DNA of 64,000 nt from Euryodendron excelsum (Eukaryota > Streptophyta > Magnoliopsida > Ericales > Pentaphylacaceae). Below are positions 1-12,039 of this stretch, piece by piece. The DNA is taken from contig CM065379.1 of the NCBI GenBank assembly GCA_033060915.1, positions 40,165,818 to 40,229,817 on the forward strand, written 5' to 3'. The position numbers were made by a program, and so were the translations under genes. Every line of letters begins with the position of its first letter. Position 1 is the stretch's first letter. Under the pieces are notes generated by a model that searched no databases, had not been told where the DNA came from, and saw only the letters and a program-made list of their open reading frames with translations.

Positions 1-973
1 GCAAAACCGAGGCCAAAAACAGATTCAGAAGCCCCAAATTAGCAAGGAACCGGTCTTATCTATGTCAAAAGCAGCTAGAAATTAAGTGAATCGGGCACAA
101 TAAGCCAGAAGACAGACCTGAACCGGTTCAAATCAGACCGGTTGAGCCGCAAGCTGACGCGGCAGAGTGCGTGGCAGGAGCGGGCCCCGATGCTGACATG
201 GCAACACACGTGTCAGGTGACGTGGCTGATGACGTGGCAGGATGACGCGGCAGTTTGTGGGTCCCAGATGCTGACGTGGCAGTGGCGTGGCAGATGACGT
301 CAGCAGAATGACGTCAGCAGGATGACGCAGGAGATGATGTCATGTCTGCGAGTGGTGGAGCGCGTGAGGGCGTGTGGGCGTTGACTGACGCTCCTTGGGC
401 GAGTGCAGGCGCGTGTGAAGGCTGCTGAGAGTGGATCTTACGCGCCGCTCTTTGACCGGCGCGTGGCGGTGTTTTTGTGGCCGATTTTTATGAATATGGG
501 AAGATAATTTGTAGAAGAATCGGATGGTGGTTTTAGAATTGAGTTTTGAGAAATTTTTGTATTCGGTATTCATAAAAAACGGATCGAAATTAGACAGAAA
601 ATTGAGGAAAAATCAATGAGACAGATGCCAGAAAAAAAAGAAGAAGCTAGAGGCAGTCGACCATGGCTCTGATACCATGTGAGAAAGATGAAGAAATATA
701 TATATATATATATATTGTTGAAGATGAAGAAAGGGACAGAGAAAAAGACAGAGAGAGAAAATATTAACTTGTATATATGAAAAGCAGTTACAATACAATG
801 CATAGAAACAACACATATATAGGCTAACCCTAGACAGAGAGAAAAAGACTAAACTACCCCCAGTCTATATACACATATACATACATCAACACCGAGAACG
901 ACCAAGCATGACCATGCCGAGCATGACTAAGCAGTGCATACCCCGAGTAGGCCTTGTAGGACAGTGTCGATCA
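1..973 (-). mobile_element. Copia-type LTR retrotransposon fragment (LTR plus start of internal region)
   Basis: On the minus strand, TGGTATCAGAGC (677-666) matches the copia primer-binding site for initiator tRNA-Met. It directly follows a segment ending CA at 678. The proposed LTR (973-678) begins TG and has a TATA-like CCTATATATG. A purine-rich GTGAGGGGGAA lies just before it (984-974). The internal region 665-1 is GC-rich, with many TGACGTGGCAG-like direct repeats (about 155-340). It carries a short open frame at 573-340. The rest of the element lies outside the window, or was lost. Confidence 0.55.
666..677 (-). promoter_or_regulatory. Primer-binding site of a copia-type element
   Basis: The sequence TGGTATCAGAGC, complementary to plant initiator tRNA-Met, lies directly next to a CA-terminated LTR end. 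In copia elements this primes minus-strand DNA synthesis. Confidence 0.7.
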
Positions 974-974
974 T

Positions 975-3650
975 TCCCCCTCACCTGTCACGCTAGTGGG
1001 GGCCACCACTGACAACCCAATCATGATAACGTGCTTCAGGACCTCGCATGTAGTAGGAGGTAGTCACCTTCTCCACTCTGACACACGCCACCCTGCAATG
1101 TAGAGATGGTCCTCTCAAGTATTCTGACGCCGCTCTGACCCTCCAACTAGACGTTGCCACATGGGGAGACAACTATCTCCCACTATCTATGTATATGCAA
1201 CGCTCTTCTAGGGTTATGAGTAGGTCGACCCATATAAAAAGAAAATTCATCTTCTCCAACAAGGTACGCAAAACAAAAACCTTAGCAAAAGCTCTGTTAA
1301 AATATATCTATGAATCTAATTTGAACACCAAAGGGTCTTTGGCTCCCACCACACCGATGAATCTAGTGTAAAAGATCACCGACCGACTAGATGGGAGTTC
1401 ATCTCGAACCTAGCGCAAGCCTCCACGAGTTTGCTGCATCATCAATATGAAAACTCTTCCACACTCAACATTACACGAAAGATCCCTTAGCCCTTGGTTG
1501 CTCCAAAACAAACCCTCCAAGATCCCTTAGCCATGATTCATGAAGTACTCTCTGCTCCGCCGAATCAACAACCTCTCCATTATCAATCTCCACACACTTC
1601 CTCTCATTCTTGTTCCTCAGCCACCAGGCTCCCCTCCACTCATATCTCTCTCTCTCTCCCTTCACTTTTCTTCTTCTTCTTATGCCTCCTTCTCTCACTA
1701 CATTTCTTGCTAAATATGATTTCGAGTTGAGTCTTGCTGGTAGTTCAGATTACAACAAATATCCACGGTTGAAAGTTATGCCGTCATGGTTGGTGTTTGC
1801 CGGTGTAGGGAGTGATATAAGCGCATCAGGAAGAAGTGGAAGCGAGGGCTACAAAGACAATACTTTGTCCTTTTATAATTTTTTACTGAAAGGCGTCAGT
1901 CATCTTTATTTGTTTCAGTTATTACTTTTTTGTTCCGGTTGCCAAGTTTACTAGAAAACAGAGAGCTACGTGTCGATTCTATAAAGACGATTGTTGTTCA
2001 TCGACTGAAGGAACGACTTTAGCTAGCATTCCTCTATTATTAATTGGACAAAATTTGAAAATTTTGCTATATTTTTACTAGTTTTTCAATAAGAGCATTG
2101 AAAGACATGGAGCAAAAAACTTGAATTCAGATCAACCAATTTATCATTGTATCACGACAACATAGATAGAAAATAAAAAGAAATAGAATAAAGACATTAA
2201 ATGCATCGTTAACTAAGGTTAGATGAACGACTCCAACCAAATGAAATTTTGATATGCAAGCCTATCATTGTTACAAGTTAACAAGGACATTTTCGTGAAG
2301 TTACTATTTCCATCTTTCATTCAATATCACTGTGGATCATCTAATTTTGTTTTATTGAGTTCTTTTTCTTTTTCTCCTTTATCATTTACGTGACGTTTTT
2401 TTTTAAATTATTTTATACCACTTCTAAGTTCAATTTATGGTTTTATTTAATAGTTTTTAGAGATTAAGGTAATAAAAAGTCCATAAGTGTATAATCATAA
2501 TTAGTAAACACAACCGAGTCTTTAAAAAAGGAAGTATATAATCATAATTAAACTATTAATGACGTTATAATACAGTCTGTTGATTGGCATTACCCTCAAA
2601 CGAGGGCTTCATTAAAAGTCATATGCATATTGCGTAGTACCATATAATACACTGATCCAAAGAACCATACATAGATTCTTGTTGAGGTTTGCCAAGCATG
2701 TTGAAGATTAAGATTTAAAGCTTAATTAGGATTAAGATCTAAAGCTTAATATATTGAAGATATTAAAGATCTTGTATATTAGAAATTTATCAAGCATGTT
2801 AAAGATTGATAAGCATGAAAAGATGATTGATAAAAGAACCTTACAACTAGATTAAGTTCACTATCTTATTTCAAAGAAATCTAAGGTGCTCAAAGATGAT
2901 TGAAGACTAATTGAAAAGAAAATCACATGACATGAAAGATACACATAATAATTTGAAGATGTCTTAGATCAATAGAAGACTTGATGTTGATTGAAGAACT
3001 CTACAAATGATTAATATGGATTAAATCCATTTCAAAGAGTGAATGTGTTCTTGATGATCAACAATCCTTGAATAAGTTGTTTCAAGCTTTAAAAGTTTCA
3101 TTTAGATGATTCTTGAAGAGTATGAAGATTTGAAAAAAATTTGGTCAAGATTAGCAAAAGTTAGAGTTTCTAATTAGAGAAGTTGACACTTCCATTCCAC
3201 GAGTCGACACATTAATCCAGAATGTAAAGTTTTGAAAGAAAGTCAAAAATGGTTGACACCTTCATTCTAGGAATCAACACATTTGGACAGTGTCTTGTCA
3301 AAATTTGATAGAAGTCAGAGAAGTAAACACCTAGATTTCAGGAGTTGACACCTTCAAGCAGAATGTAAAAGATCGCTTGCAACAGAACTGCAAGGGTCAA
3401 CACTTCAATTCCAAGGGTCGATAGCTCGAGCCCAATGGTTGAATTTTTGAACATTCTGACTTACCAAAAACTCATTAAATTCTCGCTCAACCACCTCTTA
3501 GGTGTTATCAACTCCTTAGAGCTACCCTAAGGCCTTTGGCCTGTTAATTTTCTTTGTTTGTGTGGGACAATGGATTACACAGATCTCAGAATTACTCGTG
3601 ATGCGCACAAGTTAGTCTGAACACCCTATTATAAAAAAAAAAAGAGCAGT
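975..3650. other. Transposon-derived or low-complexity region without a gene
   Basis: At 987-1360 there is LTR-like DNA with ATATAAA (about 1232) and tttggctcccaccacac (about 1337), which resembles a gypsy primer-binding region. This is weak. At 2690-3130 there is GAAGATT/TTGAAGA-rich low-complexity sequence. At 3180-3430 short GTTGACAC-like motifs recur. Open frames at 1494-1954 have no recognisable domain. Confidence 0.4.
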
Positions 3651-3737
3651 CTGAATTGCCACCACTTTTTGGCACAGCCCACACAATGCACCCTTTTGGA
3701 TCGAATGGTCGTTCTCATGTTTTATTTATGATAAAAC

Positions 3738-3739
<2 letters not shown>

Positions 3740-3774
<35 letters not shown>
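3740..3774. repeat. (GA)n microsatellite
   Basis: About 35 bases of perfect GA repeat. Confidence 0.97.
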
Positions 3775-3775
<1 letters not shown>

Positions 3776-3874
3776 ATTGCAGTAATTTTAGATGTAAAAT
3801 CAAATTTAATCTCATTGATTATATTTTTATTTTTATGTTATTTTATTAAATAATTGTTTTTTCTTTATTAATGT

Positions 3875-4209
3875 CATAATTATCAATATCATTTCGTACC
3901 AATTGGTACAGATCGGTACATACTGTTTTGTATACAAACCGGAGCAAGTGAGGTGCAGTTTCGTTCCGATAAAATTTTCATCCTTTTCCGTCTGATCTCG
4001 ATATTTTTCGGCCATTTTTCGTATTACACCGGAGTGTCCGAGTTGTAGTTAATTTAAATTTCAAACAATTTTTAGCAGAGTACTAAATGTCGTGAGAAGA
4101 TTAGCTACATAAACGTACAAAAGCAAAAAGCATTTACAATTACTCACACGCACTCGTTCTCTTGCACTGTGCGCAGTTCCCACTCTCTTAATCTGATTGA
4201 CAACACAGA

Positions 4210-4246
<37 letters not shown>

Positions 4247-4540
4247 CCTGACGTATTTTAGACTTTTGTTTAATGTTATCACATTTTTAAAATTTAAATT
4301 TTAATAATTTTTAAAATTATGATTCACATATGTTGAATAATTAATGAGTTTTTTTTGTTTTCTATTTATAATACATATTATTCATAAATACATAGTATTT
4401 GATGTTATTTTATGTAGAACAATTTTTTTAACTAAATACACATTTTTTATAAATATATATAATCCTTAGAGCGGTAAATTCGAAACGGCCGGAACTAGTA
4501 GCAAAAACGATATGTTACTCGGTACAAAATTAACACTATG
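3875..4540. mobile_element. Old hAT-like element related to family C
   Basis: The left end (cataattatcaatatc) and right end (gtacaaaattaacactatg) resemble the inverted ends of the element at 37538-38035. The interior has the same GGTAC-type motifs (about 3897-3920) and a (TC)n run. Target duplications are not preserved, so the boundaries are tentative. Confidence 0.4.
4212..4242. repeat. (TC)n microsatellite
   Basis: About 30 bases of perfect CT repeat, inside the element proposed at 3875-4540. Confidence 0.97.
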
Positions 4541-4544
4541 ATCC

Positions 4545-5030
4545 ACTAATGCTTAATTTGAATTTAATGTTGGTATGCTTCTTTGTTGTGTATTTCATCT
4601 ACTTATCTATAAGATAATTACAAAATACATTAATGAAATAAATGGAATGATTCAAAGACATTAAATTAGGTGTTAGCAGAAAGAGAGCAATCAAGGAGTA
4701 AAGATGAATATTAAAAGTTACTGAGATATTAATAATTTACCGCGTCGCACAGAGAACCAAGACAAATATTTCATTTTTCTTTAAAAAAATGGAGAGTAAG
4801 TGAATAAAAAAATAAAATGATTAAAAAAGAGAATAAGCCATGCGTCGGCAACCACATTAACAATGGCCTCCTATACATATATAAAGCTTTTGGAGTTAGA
4901 ATTCAAGCCACCGTCAACAAATTAACGAGTTTTAAAACGTATTTAAGTTTAAATTGTTTATATAACCAGCTGATAGTAAATAAGATTTTAACAAACCAAA
5001 CACAAGTCGAGCTCAAATAACTTGGTTCAG
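4545..5030. other. Intergenic, downstream of CLPP5
   Basis: AT-rich with no supported gene. The short plus-strand frame at 4817-5020 has no recognisable motif. Confidence 0.6.
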
Positions 5031-5255
5031 GCTACAGCCTGAACCGGCAGTGTCAAAATTTAGATCTGATCCAAATTTGACCCAGTAAAATGATATAATT
5101 AGTCAAGTGGAAACCCTGTGATTGGTACACAAAAATCCAAATTAATGCTGAGGAAGTTGTTGCAACAAGACTGTTCCTTTGCATGCATCCGAATTCATAC
5201 CTTTCTTGAGGAACCACTGTAATAGTACAATTCATGTATACAAATGTTTCTCATC

Positions 5256-5370
5256 CTGAAAAAAGAATAAAATTGTCTCTATAGCCCAAGTTAAGCTAGT
5301 GGCATGATATCATGGTCATTTGTGCGTGTCCTTTAGGGCTACAGGACAACAATTTGTCGAGGAAGTTTAC
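5256..5370 (-). other. CLPP5: Probable 3'UTR intron of CLPP5
   Basis: Sixteen bases after the CLPP5 stop codon, a strong donor (GGCAG followed by GTAAAC, at 5370) faces a T-rich tract ending TTTTTTCAG at 5258-5256. This would make a 115-bp intron with the last untranslated exon starting at 5255. The junction lies well within 50 nt of the stop, so by the usual plant and animal rule it should not trigger nonsense-mediated decay. It is inferred from splice-site quality only. Confidence 0.55.
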
Positions 5371-5386
5371 CTGCCTGAGCTCGTTG

Positions 5387-8300
5387 TCACTGATCGGCTG
5401 CAGCTGCCAGCGGTTGAAAGGCTTTGAGAGGATTCATGATCACACCATCTATGAGCCCGTACTCTTTGGCTTCTTTTGCGCTCATGAAGAAATCACGATC
5501 AGTGTCCTGATTGATTTTCTCAAGGCTTTGACCGGTGTGGTAGGCGAGGTATCCGTTCAAATTTGCCTTGTGATGCAGCATCTCATTTGCCTGCAAAGAG
5601 CAAAAATATTATGTTTAGATATCTATCATTTTTGTGTTTATAAGAGCCAGGATGGAAACAAATGGCATTTACACAGCAAAGAACTCAAACTTGAATAATT
5701 GTTGACAAAACGTGACATGGCATGAGTGATGTTTAAGGTTTCCAAATCCCATGTAATGAAAAGCAAAAACCCCAATGAACAGGATGAGGACATCAAGGCA
5801 GAAGAAAACAAGGAAGAACAGACGTCAAAAGATTTAAGAACAAATGACTGAAAAACAGGTACATGTGAAAAAATAAATGGCCCACATCTTGTTAAGAATT
5901 TGACGCTCCCACTTATGGTTCAATGTTGTAATATACGGAATTGGGCGTATCTAGCACCCAGACACAATCACACGTCCCTATGTCCTTTAATCTACGACAT
6001 ATCCACTAGTAAAGTACATCAAAAGCCTGATGCTTTCTCTTTTGCCTACGAGGACACGTCGGACAGTGAAACAGTTGATCTGTTTTCCAATCTATAGAAT
6101 TTTAAGTGGTCTTGGTCTGCCTCCAATATAGGCCAACTAATACTAATCATGGTGAAATAATTTGGTATTGATTTCATGCACAATTCATTTGTTTTGAGGC
6201 GATTCACCAATACAATCCCCCTAACAAGTAAAACCTCCAAAAACTAGGAATCTCCAGATGTATAGGTAAAGCATAGCTGTTAGTCAATACTCATATTTCT
6301 GAAGCACCAGGTCATCAAAATTAGATGCAACCTACCACTAAGTGTTTAAACCTTCATGGGGACAAGACACTTCTAGCAGAATAAAAATTCACAGGATGCA
6401 GTGATCAGCAAGGAGTATACCTGAATGTCTATATCGGTTTGCCCACCTTGAGCACCACCAAGAGGCTGATGGATCATTATCCTTGAATTTGGCAAGCTGT
6501 ATCTTTTCCCTTCAATTTTTTGAATTGTAAATTGTTTTTAAAGATGTAAGATATTAATTGAATCAGATGAAAAAAAAAAAGTAACTACATGAATGGTTAT
6601 ACCTTTGGTGCCAGCACTGAGAAGAAAAGCCCCCATGCTGTCATGAAAAAGTAACCATAGCAACAAGATCAGCTGATTTGACATTGCAGATGTAAGTTAA
6701 CAAGAATGACATCCAGGAAGAACTCCAATATGAGGAACATCCTAACAGACAAGCTAATTGTAGAAAGAGTACAAGAACTCTGCAGATAGCAGCAGAACAG
6801 CTGCAAGCACAGGCCAATTCAATAACATCAGCAGGTAATGATTTCTAATTTCCAACAAACAGCCCCCCCTCCTCCTCCTCCCACCCTCCCTCTTTTCCTC
6901 TCTCAAAGAAGAATTCATTGTCTAAGACAGAGCTTGGAATTTTTTTTTCCTTTCATTTTCTTGTATGTCTTTCGTGTTTTAGTGTTGTTTAGTGTTTTGC
7001 ACAAGGAGAAGCCTTGTGTTGAATACTGTACTACCCAGGGAAAGCATAAGGTTCAAAGTCTTCACAAAACCTCCATGTTTTACCACACCAACCATTAAAC
7101 AATATAGCAGGATGCACTTGCTTGTTGAGAACTCAATTCTTGATGCATCAAAGAACTGGATGAAGAGAAGAACATTATGTTAAAGATGTCTTTCCCACTC
7201 TACCTAACAGTTCTAAGATTAAGTATTGAAATTGTTTGGATTTCGAAACTCACCAAAATAGATGGTCTGATGACATTATCATTGAAGTGATTCATGACAA
7301 ATCACAAATAAAAAACCATAGAATATTTTGCCAAGTTTATGTAAGTCCAAATCCTACAGGAGTAATTGCAAGTTGATTATCACAAGAAATTGTTCATAGT
7401 AAAGTGAATAGCTGTCAATTGCAGTCAGCTTGGAAGTAAGATAAAGTACATGAGTGCCATACTCAAATTATTCATCTGTAGGAAATCATAAATATCAAAA
7501 ATACATTTTCCACTAAGGATAACCAAAATAGTGAGGTAGCATGTAATTCAGCAAAAGAAAACACTTTTGATGAAGTAAAATATATATGTAGCTGCCGGTG
7601 CAAATTGCACACAAAATAAAATAAGCAGGCAGGGGACCTCAAAGTTGCCTTTAGATAAATATTATAACTGACGTATACAAGACGGATACAGTACATTAAA
7701 AACAATGGAAAGGGTAGGACAAACAAATGCTGAAGCATATGGATTCAATATACTAGTACCTTCTTATCAACTAGAATTGTGCTTCTCTTCATAGTTAAGG
7801 TTTCTTAAATGGAAAAGGAAAATTTTGAGACAATATTAAAGAAATAAATCACCTATAAGGTAGACATGAAACAGAAACAATATTTTATGAGAAAGAAACA
7901 TAAATTTATACACCAATGATGTATAAATATAGATATAAACAGAAATATGAATATGATTGATACAAAAAAAATACTACAGAACTATAAACCACAGAATCTT
8001 ACCTGGCTGCCAGTCCAACACATACAGTGGAGACATCAGGTCGGATATGTCTCATGGTATCAAATATGGCCATACCTAATCAACAAAGATGTAGCATGTC
8101 AACACTAATCCATGCAATTAAAGCCTATGTTACTTGGACTCTTCTAAATATGTGAAATACCCAAGTCAAACACTCGACACTCAACACTCGACACTGTTAG
8201 ACATGCATCTAACAAGGACGTATAATTGATTGAGTTTACTATAAAACTAAGCATAGGACTTCCATTTTATGTATGAAATGCAATGTTTTAGCTTGTAAAT

Positions 8301-10559
8301 GCCATTTTACCTTAAAAAAATTTTAAAAATATGAAATCTAGCCATGTCCCATTATCCTTGGACAAGAGAATTAAATGAATTTGATACTTGGACACGTACC
8401 CACACCTGACGCTCGTACCCGAGTCCAGGTAACATAGATTAAAACTACCAACTAAATAAAATTCCAATGAAAACATGAACATACAATCAAATCGACATTC
8501 TTATAAGAAAACACACAAAAAAAATTTAATATTACCTGCTGTAACTGATCCTCCTGGAGAGTTCACATACATGACAATATCCTATTCAGAGGATTAGGAG
8601 GTAACGAGATTGTTAAAAATGCAATAGAGTTAGATAAAGGCATACAGCAAAAAAGAAGAGAATATGATTGCTTCTTACACAATAAATATAGATAAAGAGG
8701 AGAATAAGGGAAGGCAGAGAGCTGTAGTGAGAATGGTAGAAAAACATAAGCATAACAACTGTTACATCAGTAATTTTTTGAACATGTTGGCAATCAGAAA
8801 GGTGTAAGTACAACCATAAAGGAAAATTCCTATAACAAAAAACTATTGTGAATAAGTACATATTACCATTTGGTATTCCATCTAAAAATATAATTTGTTT
8901 GCTTCAATTTGAGGGAGCACTCATCTATAGCCTCATGCATGTATTGTTTTGTTTCTTAATAGATTCATTATCAGATAGGTTATGGAATATTCGAAAGATC
9001 GAAACCATGAGATGGTGCACAGAAGGCATCCACATTCGAAACTTCAATTCAACCACAAGGAGGCTGATAAGTAACATATTGGAAATTTGACAAAGAACTA
9101 ACAATAATAAATTTTAAGTTGTCTTGTAATTTCTAGTTCTCCATAATCCAAACCAAACGAGATAAGTTTTAGAAAGTCAAACAAGTTAAAATATTGCACA
9201 GAGCTTCAAGCTTATATAGATTCGAACAAAGCAATGTAAATATACAAACAGAAGTTTTAGCCTTTATCCTTCACAAGAAGTAGGCATTCCATTTGCAAGT
9301 CCCATTTGAATTGAAAATAACCCTAATTATCAATAAACATTCCAAGTATGTTTCAAAACTCCTATTACAGTGCGTTTAGCATTTTTCACTTCCAGACTAA
9401 CAATTAGATACGTATAAAGAGGAAGCCAGCCAATAAACCTTTTTAGGATCAACAGCATCGAGATAGAGAAGCTGGGCAACAATAGTGTTCGCCATATCAT
9501 CATCAACTGCTCCACCGCAGCGTATAATCCTCTAAAATTCAATCACGCACCCATTTTCAAAATTTGTAATATAACATGAAGTGTCTGCAGTTCAAACAAA
9601 AGCTACCGTAGCTTGATAGCAATAACTAATACACAATTCCTACATGTTGGAAGAGTTGGCTGATCACACTTTGGAAACGCTCTTGTACCATTGGAGGCGG
9701 TCCCTGCCCTGCTTGTGCATAAGCAGGAAAATATGGCGATGCTGGAACTTGCAAATCATCTCTGGAAAATTAAACTTACAAGACGTAAAGATTGATGCAA
9801 ACCATCAGGTTACTAAGAAAGGAAAGGCGCCATAAACTTCTGAGAATTAGTTATTTCATTATGCAATACTTCAATAGAACATAACTGCCACCCTAGTAAA
9901 CATGATACAACTATTTTGCCCAGTTGAGTTTTTCATTTACCCTCCATTTGTTTGCCACGGAAAAAGGAAATGAAGAAAGAAAAAGAAAAAAAAAAAAAAA
10001 AGGAAACTTGTTTCCATTAAATTTTTTTTATGTTGTTTAGGTTTCAAAAAAAATGGAATTGCTCACACCTTCACTCTTTCTCTCTCTCTTAAATTGTGTC
10101 AGATTTGAAATTTTAATTTATTTCATTTTTCCATAATTTCTCAGCAAGCTAACGCAACATTGTCGGAATCCAAAACAATTTTTGGATAAGTAAAAATTAT
10201 TTATTCAATGGTTGGAATCCAAAACAATAAGAATCATGAATTCATTTTTTTCCCACTTATTTTCTCACCAACCAAACAGAGGATGCCATTCCACCAAAAA
10301 AATAAATCCAAACAGCAGAAAATTCACACGACTAAAAACAAAAAAACTCTCACGCACGCCCTACCTTATGGAAAAAATCCCTCGCCTGAAACTCCTGTCC
10401 GACGCCCAATCGCTGCCGGAATAAACAGCCTTCGCCCGACAATTTCGGCGATTCTTTTCGCTTCCATGTGACCTTAGTTTCCTGTAAAATCAACAGAAGT
10501 CCTCATAAGTCATAGCAAATATTGCATACACATATCTATGTAGATGTGTATATATATAG

Positions 10560-10606
<47 letters not shown>

Positions 10607-10740
10607 GAGGACCTTAATGGTAGTTGTTTGAAGGGAAGAGAGAAATTGTGGGATTCAGAAAGCGAGGAGCTGTCGCTGGAAAAGATCGGAGTGTTGAATC
10701 TGGAGGCCGAAGAGGTTGTGGCGACGCACGAGTGTGCCAT
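5387..10740 (-). CDS. CLPP5: ATP-dependent Clp protease proteolytic subunit 5, chloroplastic (ClpP5)
   Basis: Nine coding exons on the minus strand: 10740-10613, 10481-10365, 9761-9644, 9531-9439, 8581-8536, 8075-8003, 6637-6603, 6509-6421, 5590-5387. All junctions are GT-AG and the joined frame is 903 nt, giving 300 aa, close to the Arabidopsis length. The product is a serine-protease subunit of the stromal Clp core, which degrades unfolded proteins with Clp chaperones. Residues 1 to about 70 are Ser/Arg-rich, as in plastid transit peptides. The catalytic triad reads as Ser192 (in ASMGAF), His217 (in MIHQP) and Asp266 (in DTDRDFF), with the Ser-His and His-Asp spacings (25 and 49) of E. coli ClpP. 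The C-terminal stretch [13 protein letters not shown] and the start [15 protein letters not shown] match ClpP5 rather than ClpP3, ClpP4 or ClpP6. The start is the first ATG of the transit-peptide frame. Family knowledge places ClpP5 in the P-ring with P3, P4 and P6. Confidence 0.96.
8125..8437. mobile_element. hAT-type MITE in CLPP5 intron 5
   Basis: This 313-bp element has terminal inverted repeats of about 17 bp, CTATGTTACTTGGACTC at the left and its near-complement at the right. They are flanked by the 8-bp direct repeats attaaagc (8117-8124) and attaaaac (8438-8445). The 8-bp duplication is the mark of hAT transposases. There is no coding capacity, so it is non-autonomous. It sits between exons 5 and 6 and leaves the splice sites intact. 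Confidence 0.75.
10561..10601. repeat. (GA)n microsatellite at the start of CLPP5 intron 1
   Basis: About 40 bases of uninterrupted GA (CT on the gene strand) lie within the first dozen bases after the exon 1 donor at 10612, inside a 131-bp intron. Read through, it encodes a Leu-Ser run, so the frame stays open if the intron is retained. Confidence 0.95.
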
Positions 10741-10879
10741 AGCTTCGCTGCTTCCTTTCAGCTAAATTCAGCGGAGTGGGGTTGAAGTGAGACTCTGAGA
10801 GAGAGGAGAGCTTTCGACCGAGACTTAGGAAGAAGAGAATTAGACAAGGGTGTGCGTACGGCGCATTACCGCGCAACGT

Positions 10880-12030
10880 AGAACTCGAGCGGTTAACCTG
10901 CGCAGCTTGCCTGCCGAGTTAAAATCAGAGGCAACTCGGAAAGATTGGGCAATTGAGTTGTGACATGTGATGAGTCAGTGTCCCCACTCGAACCGAGTGA
11001 ACTCGAATACCACTTTGGTACGATCAGGTGAAATGAGTCCAGGGGCTCAACACTTTATGACCATCCATTATTAATGATTGATGAATCTTTGTACTATAGT
11101 ACCAAATTATAGGTACTATTTTAAAAATATCAGAATGGTTTGTTTTGAGAGAAAAAATGAAGAGAAAGGATAGCATCTACTATCAAATTTGAACGATGTT
11201 GAAGAGAATACTTCCACCCAAAGCTCTTGAAAAACCTGTCCTGACCTACCAAAAGTTAAATCCCACCCCCCCTTTTTTTTAACCAAATTGCAAATCCAGG
11301 AGAAAAATGAAGTAAAGAGTATCTTATAATTTGTCATTCTTTTCTTTCCACTGTCTCGATCTTGAATTTATTGAGAAAAAAAATTTAAAAATAAAATAAA
11401 ACTATTTATACATGTTCAGTTTTTTATGAATAAACAACAAAAAATTAATATTTTTGATAATAACCTATTCACTTGTTATTTTAGTAACTGAACCAAAAAA
11501 AAAAGAGAAAAAAAAAAAAAAAAGAAACTAGCTTCTTTCACTTTTTGTTTTTTTTTCCTTTTACCTCCACAAAATCCAAACATAAGTTCCCCAATTGCGC
11601 ACAGAATCCTGTATGCACTCTCAGGGCTGACTCTTTCTTCCTCCTGCCGATAATGATCACGGTTAAGTCGACAACGCCAAAATCCAAACATAATATTATT
11701 GTCGTAAAAACTAAAACACGAGGAAAATCAAGATTTTCCTTTGCTTTCTCATTTCCTCTTCCGTCCTTCCCGAGAACCAAAAAGAGAGCCTGAAGTACTG
11801 AACTACTTGCCAATCAACTGGGATTATACGTATCCTGAAAATCAATACCTGCCTAAGCAAGGTATCGGCTAATAGATTACGCAGTATGCGCTCACAGTTA
11901 CATCCAAACACTGCATACAAACTGGGCACAGAAGCCCTCAAATGTCAATTAAGTTGAAATCATAAACTTCGCGAAATATCCTACACTGCCCCTACAACTC
12001 TACAAGTTAGATTAACAGAATGCATTATAT
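10880..12030. other. Intergenic region between the EFR3-like gene and CLPP5
   Basis: This holds the CLPP5 promoter side (about 10880-11100) and the 3' side of the EFR3-like gene. It is AT-rich with homopurine and homopyrimidine runs. A short direct repeat (aaaatccaaacataa) occurs near 11573 and 11680. A minus-strand open frame at 11813-11538 has no recognisable domain. No gene is called here. Confidence 0.6.
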
Positions 12031-12039
12031 TCTCTTCTT

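Noticed and set aside
1494..1954. Overlapping plus-strand frames (78 and 114 aa)
   Set aside because: Composition is CT-rich low complexity followed by unrecognised sequence. No domain and no gene structure was found.
11538..11813. 91-aa minus-strand open frame between CLPP5 and the EFR3-like gene
   Set aside because: No domain, no start or splice context, and it overlaps a likely 3'UTR. A short direct repeat explains part of its pattern.
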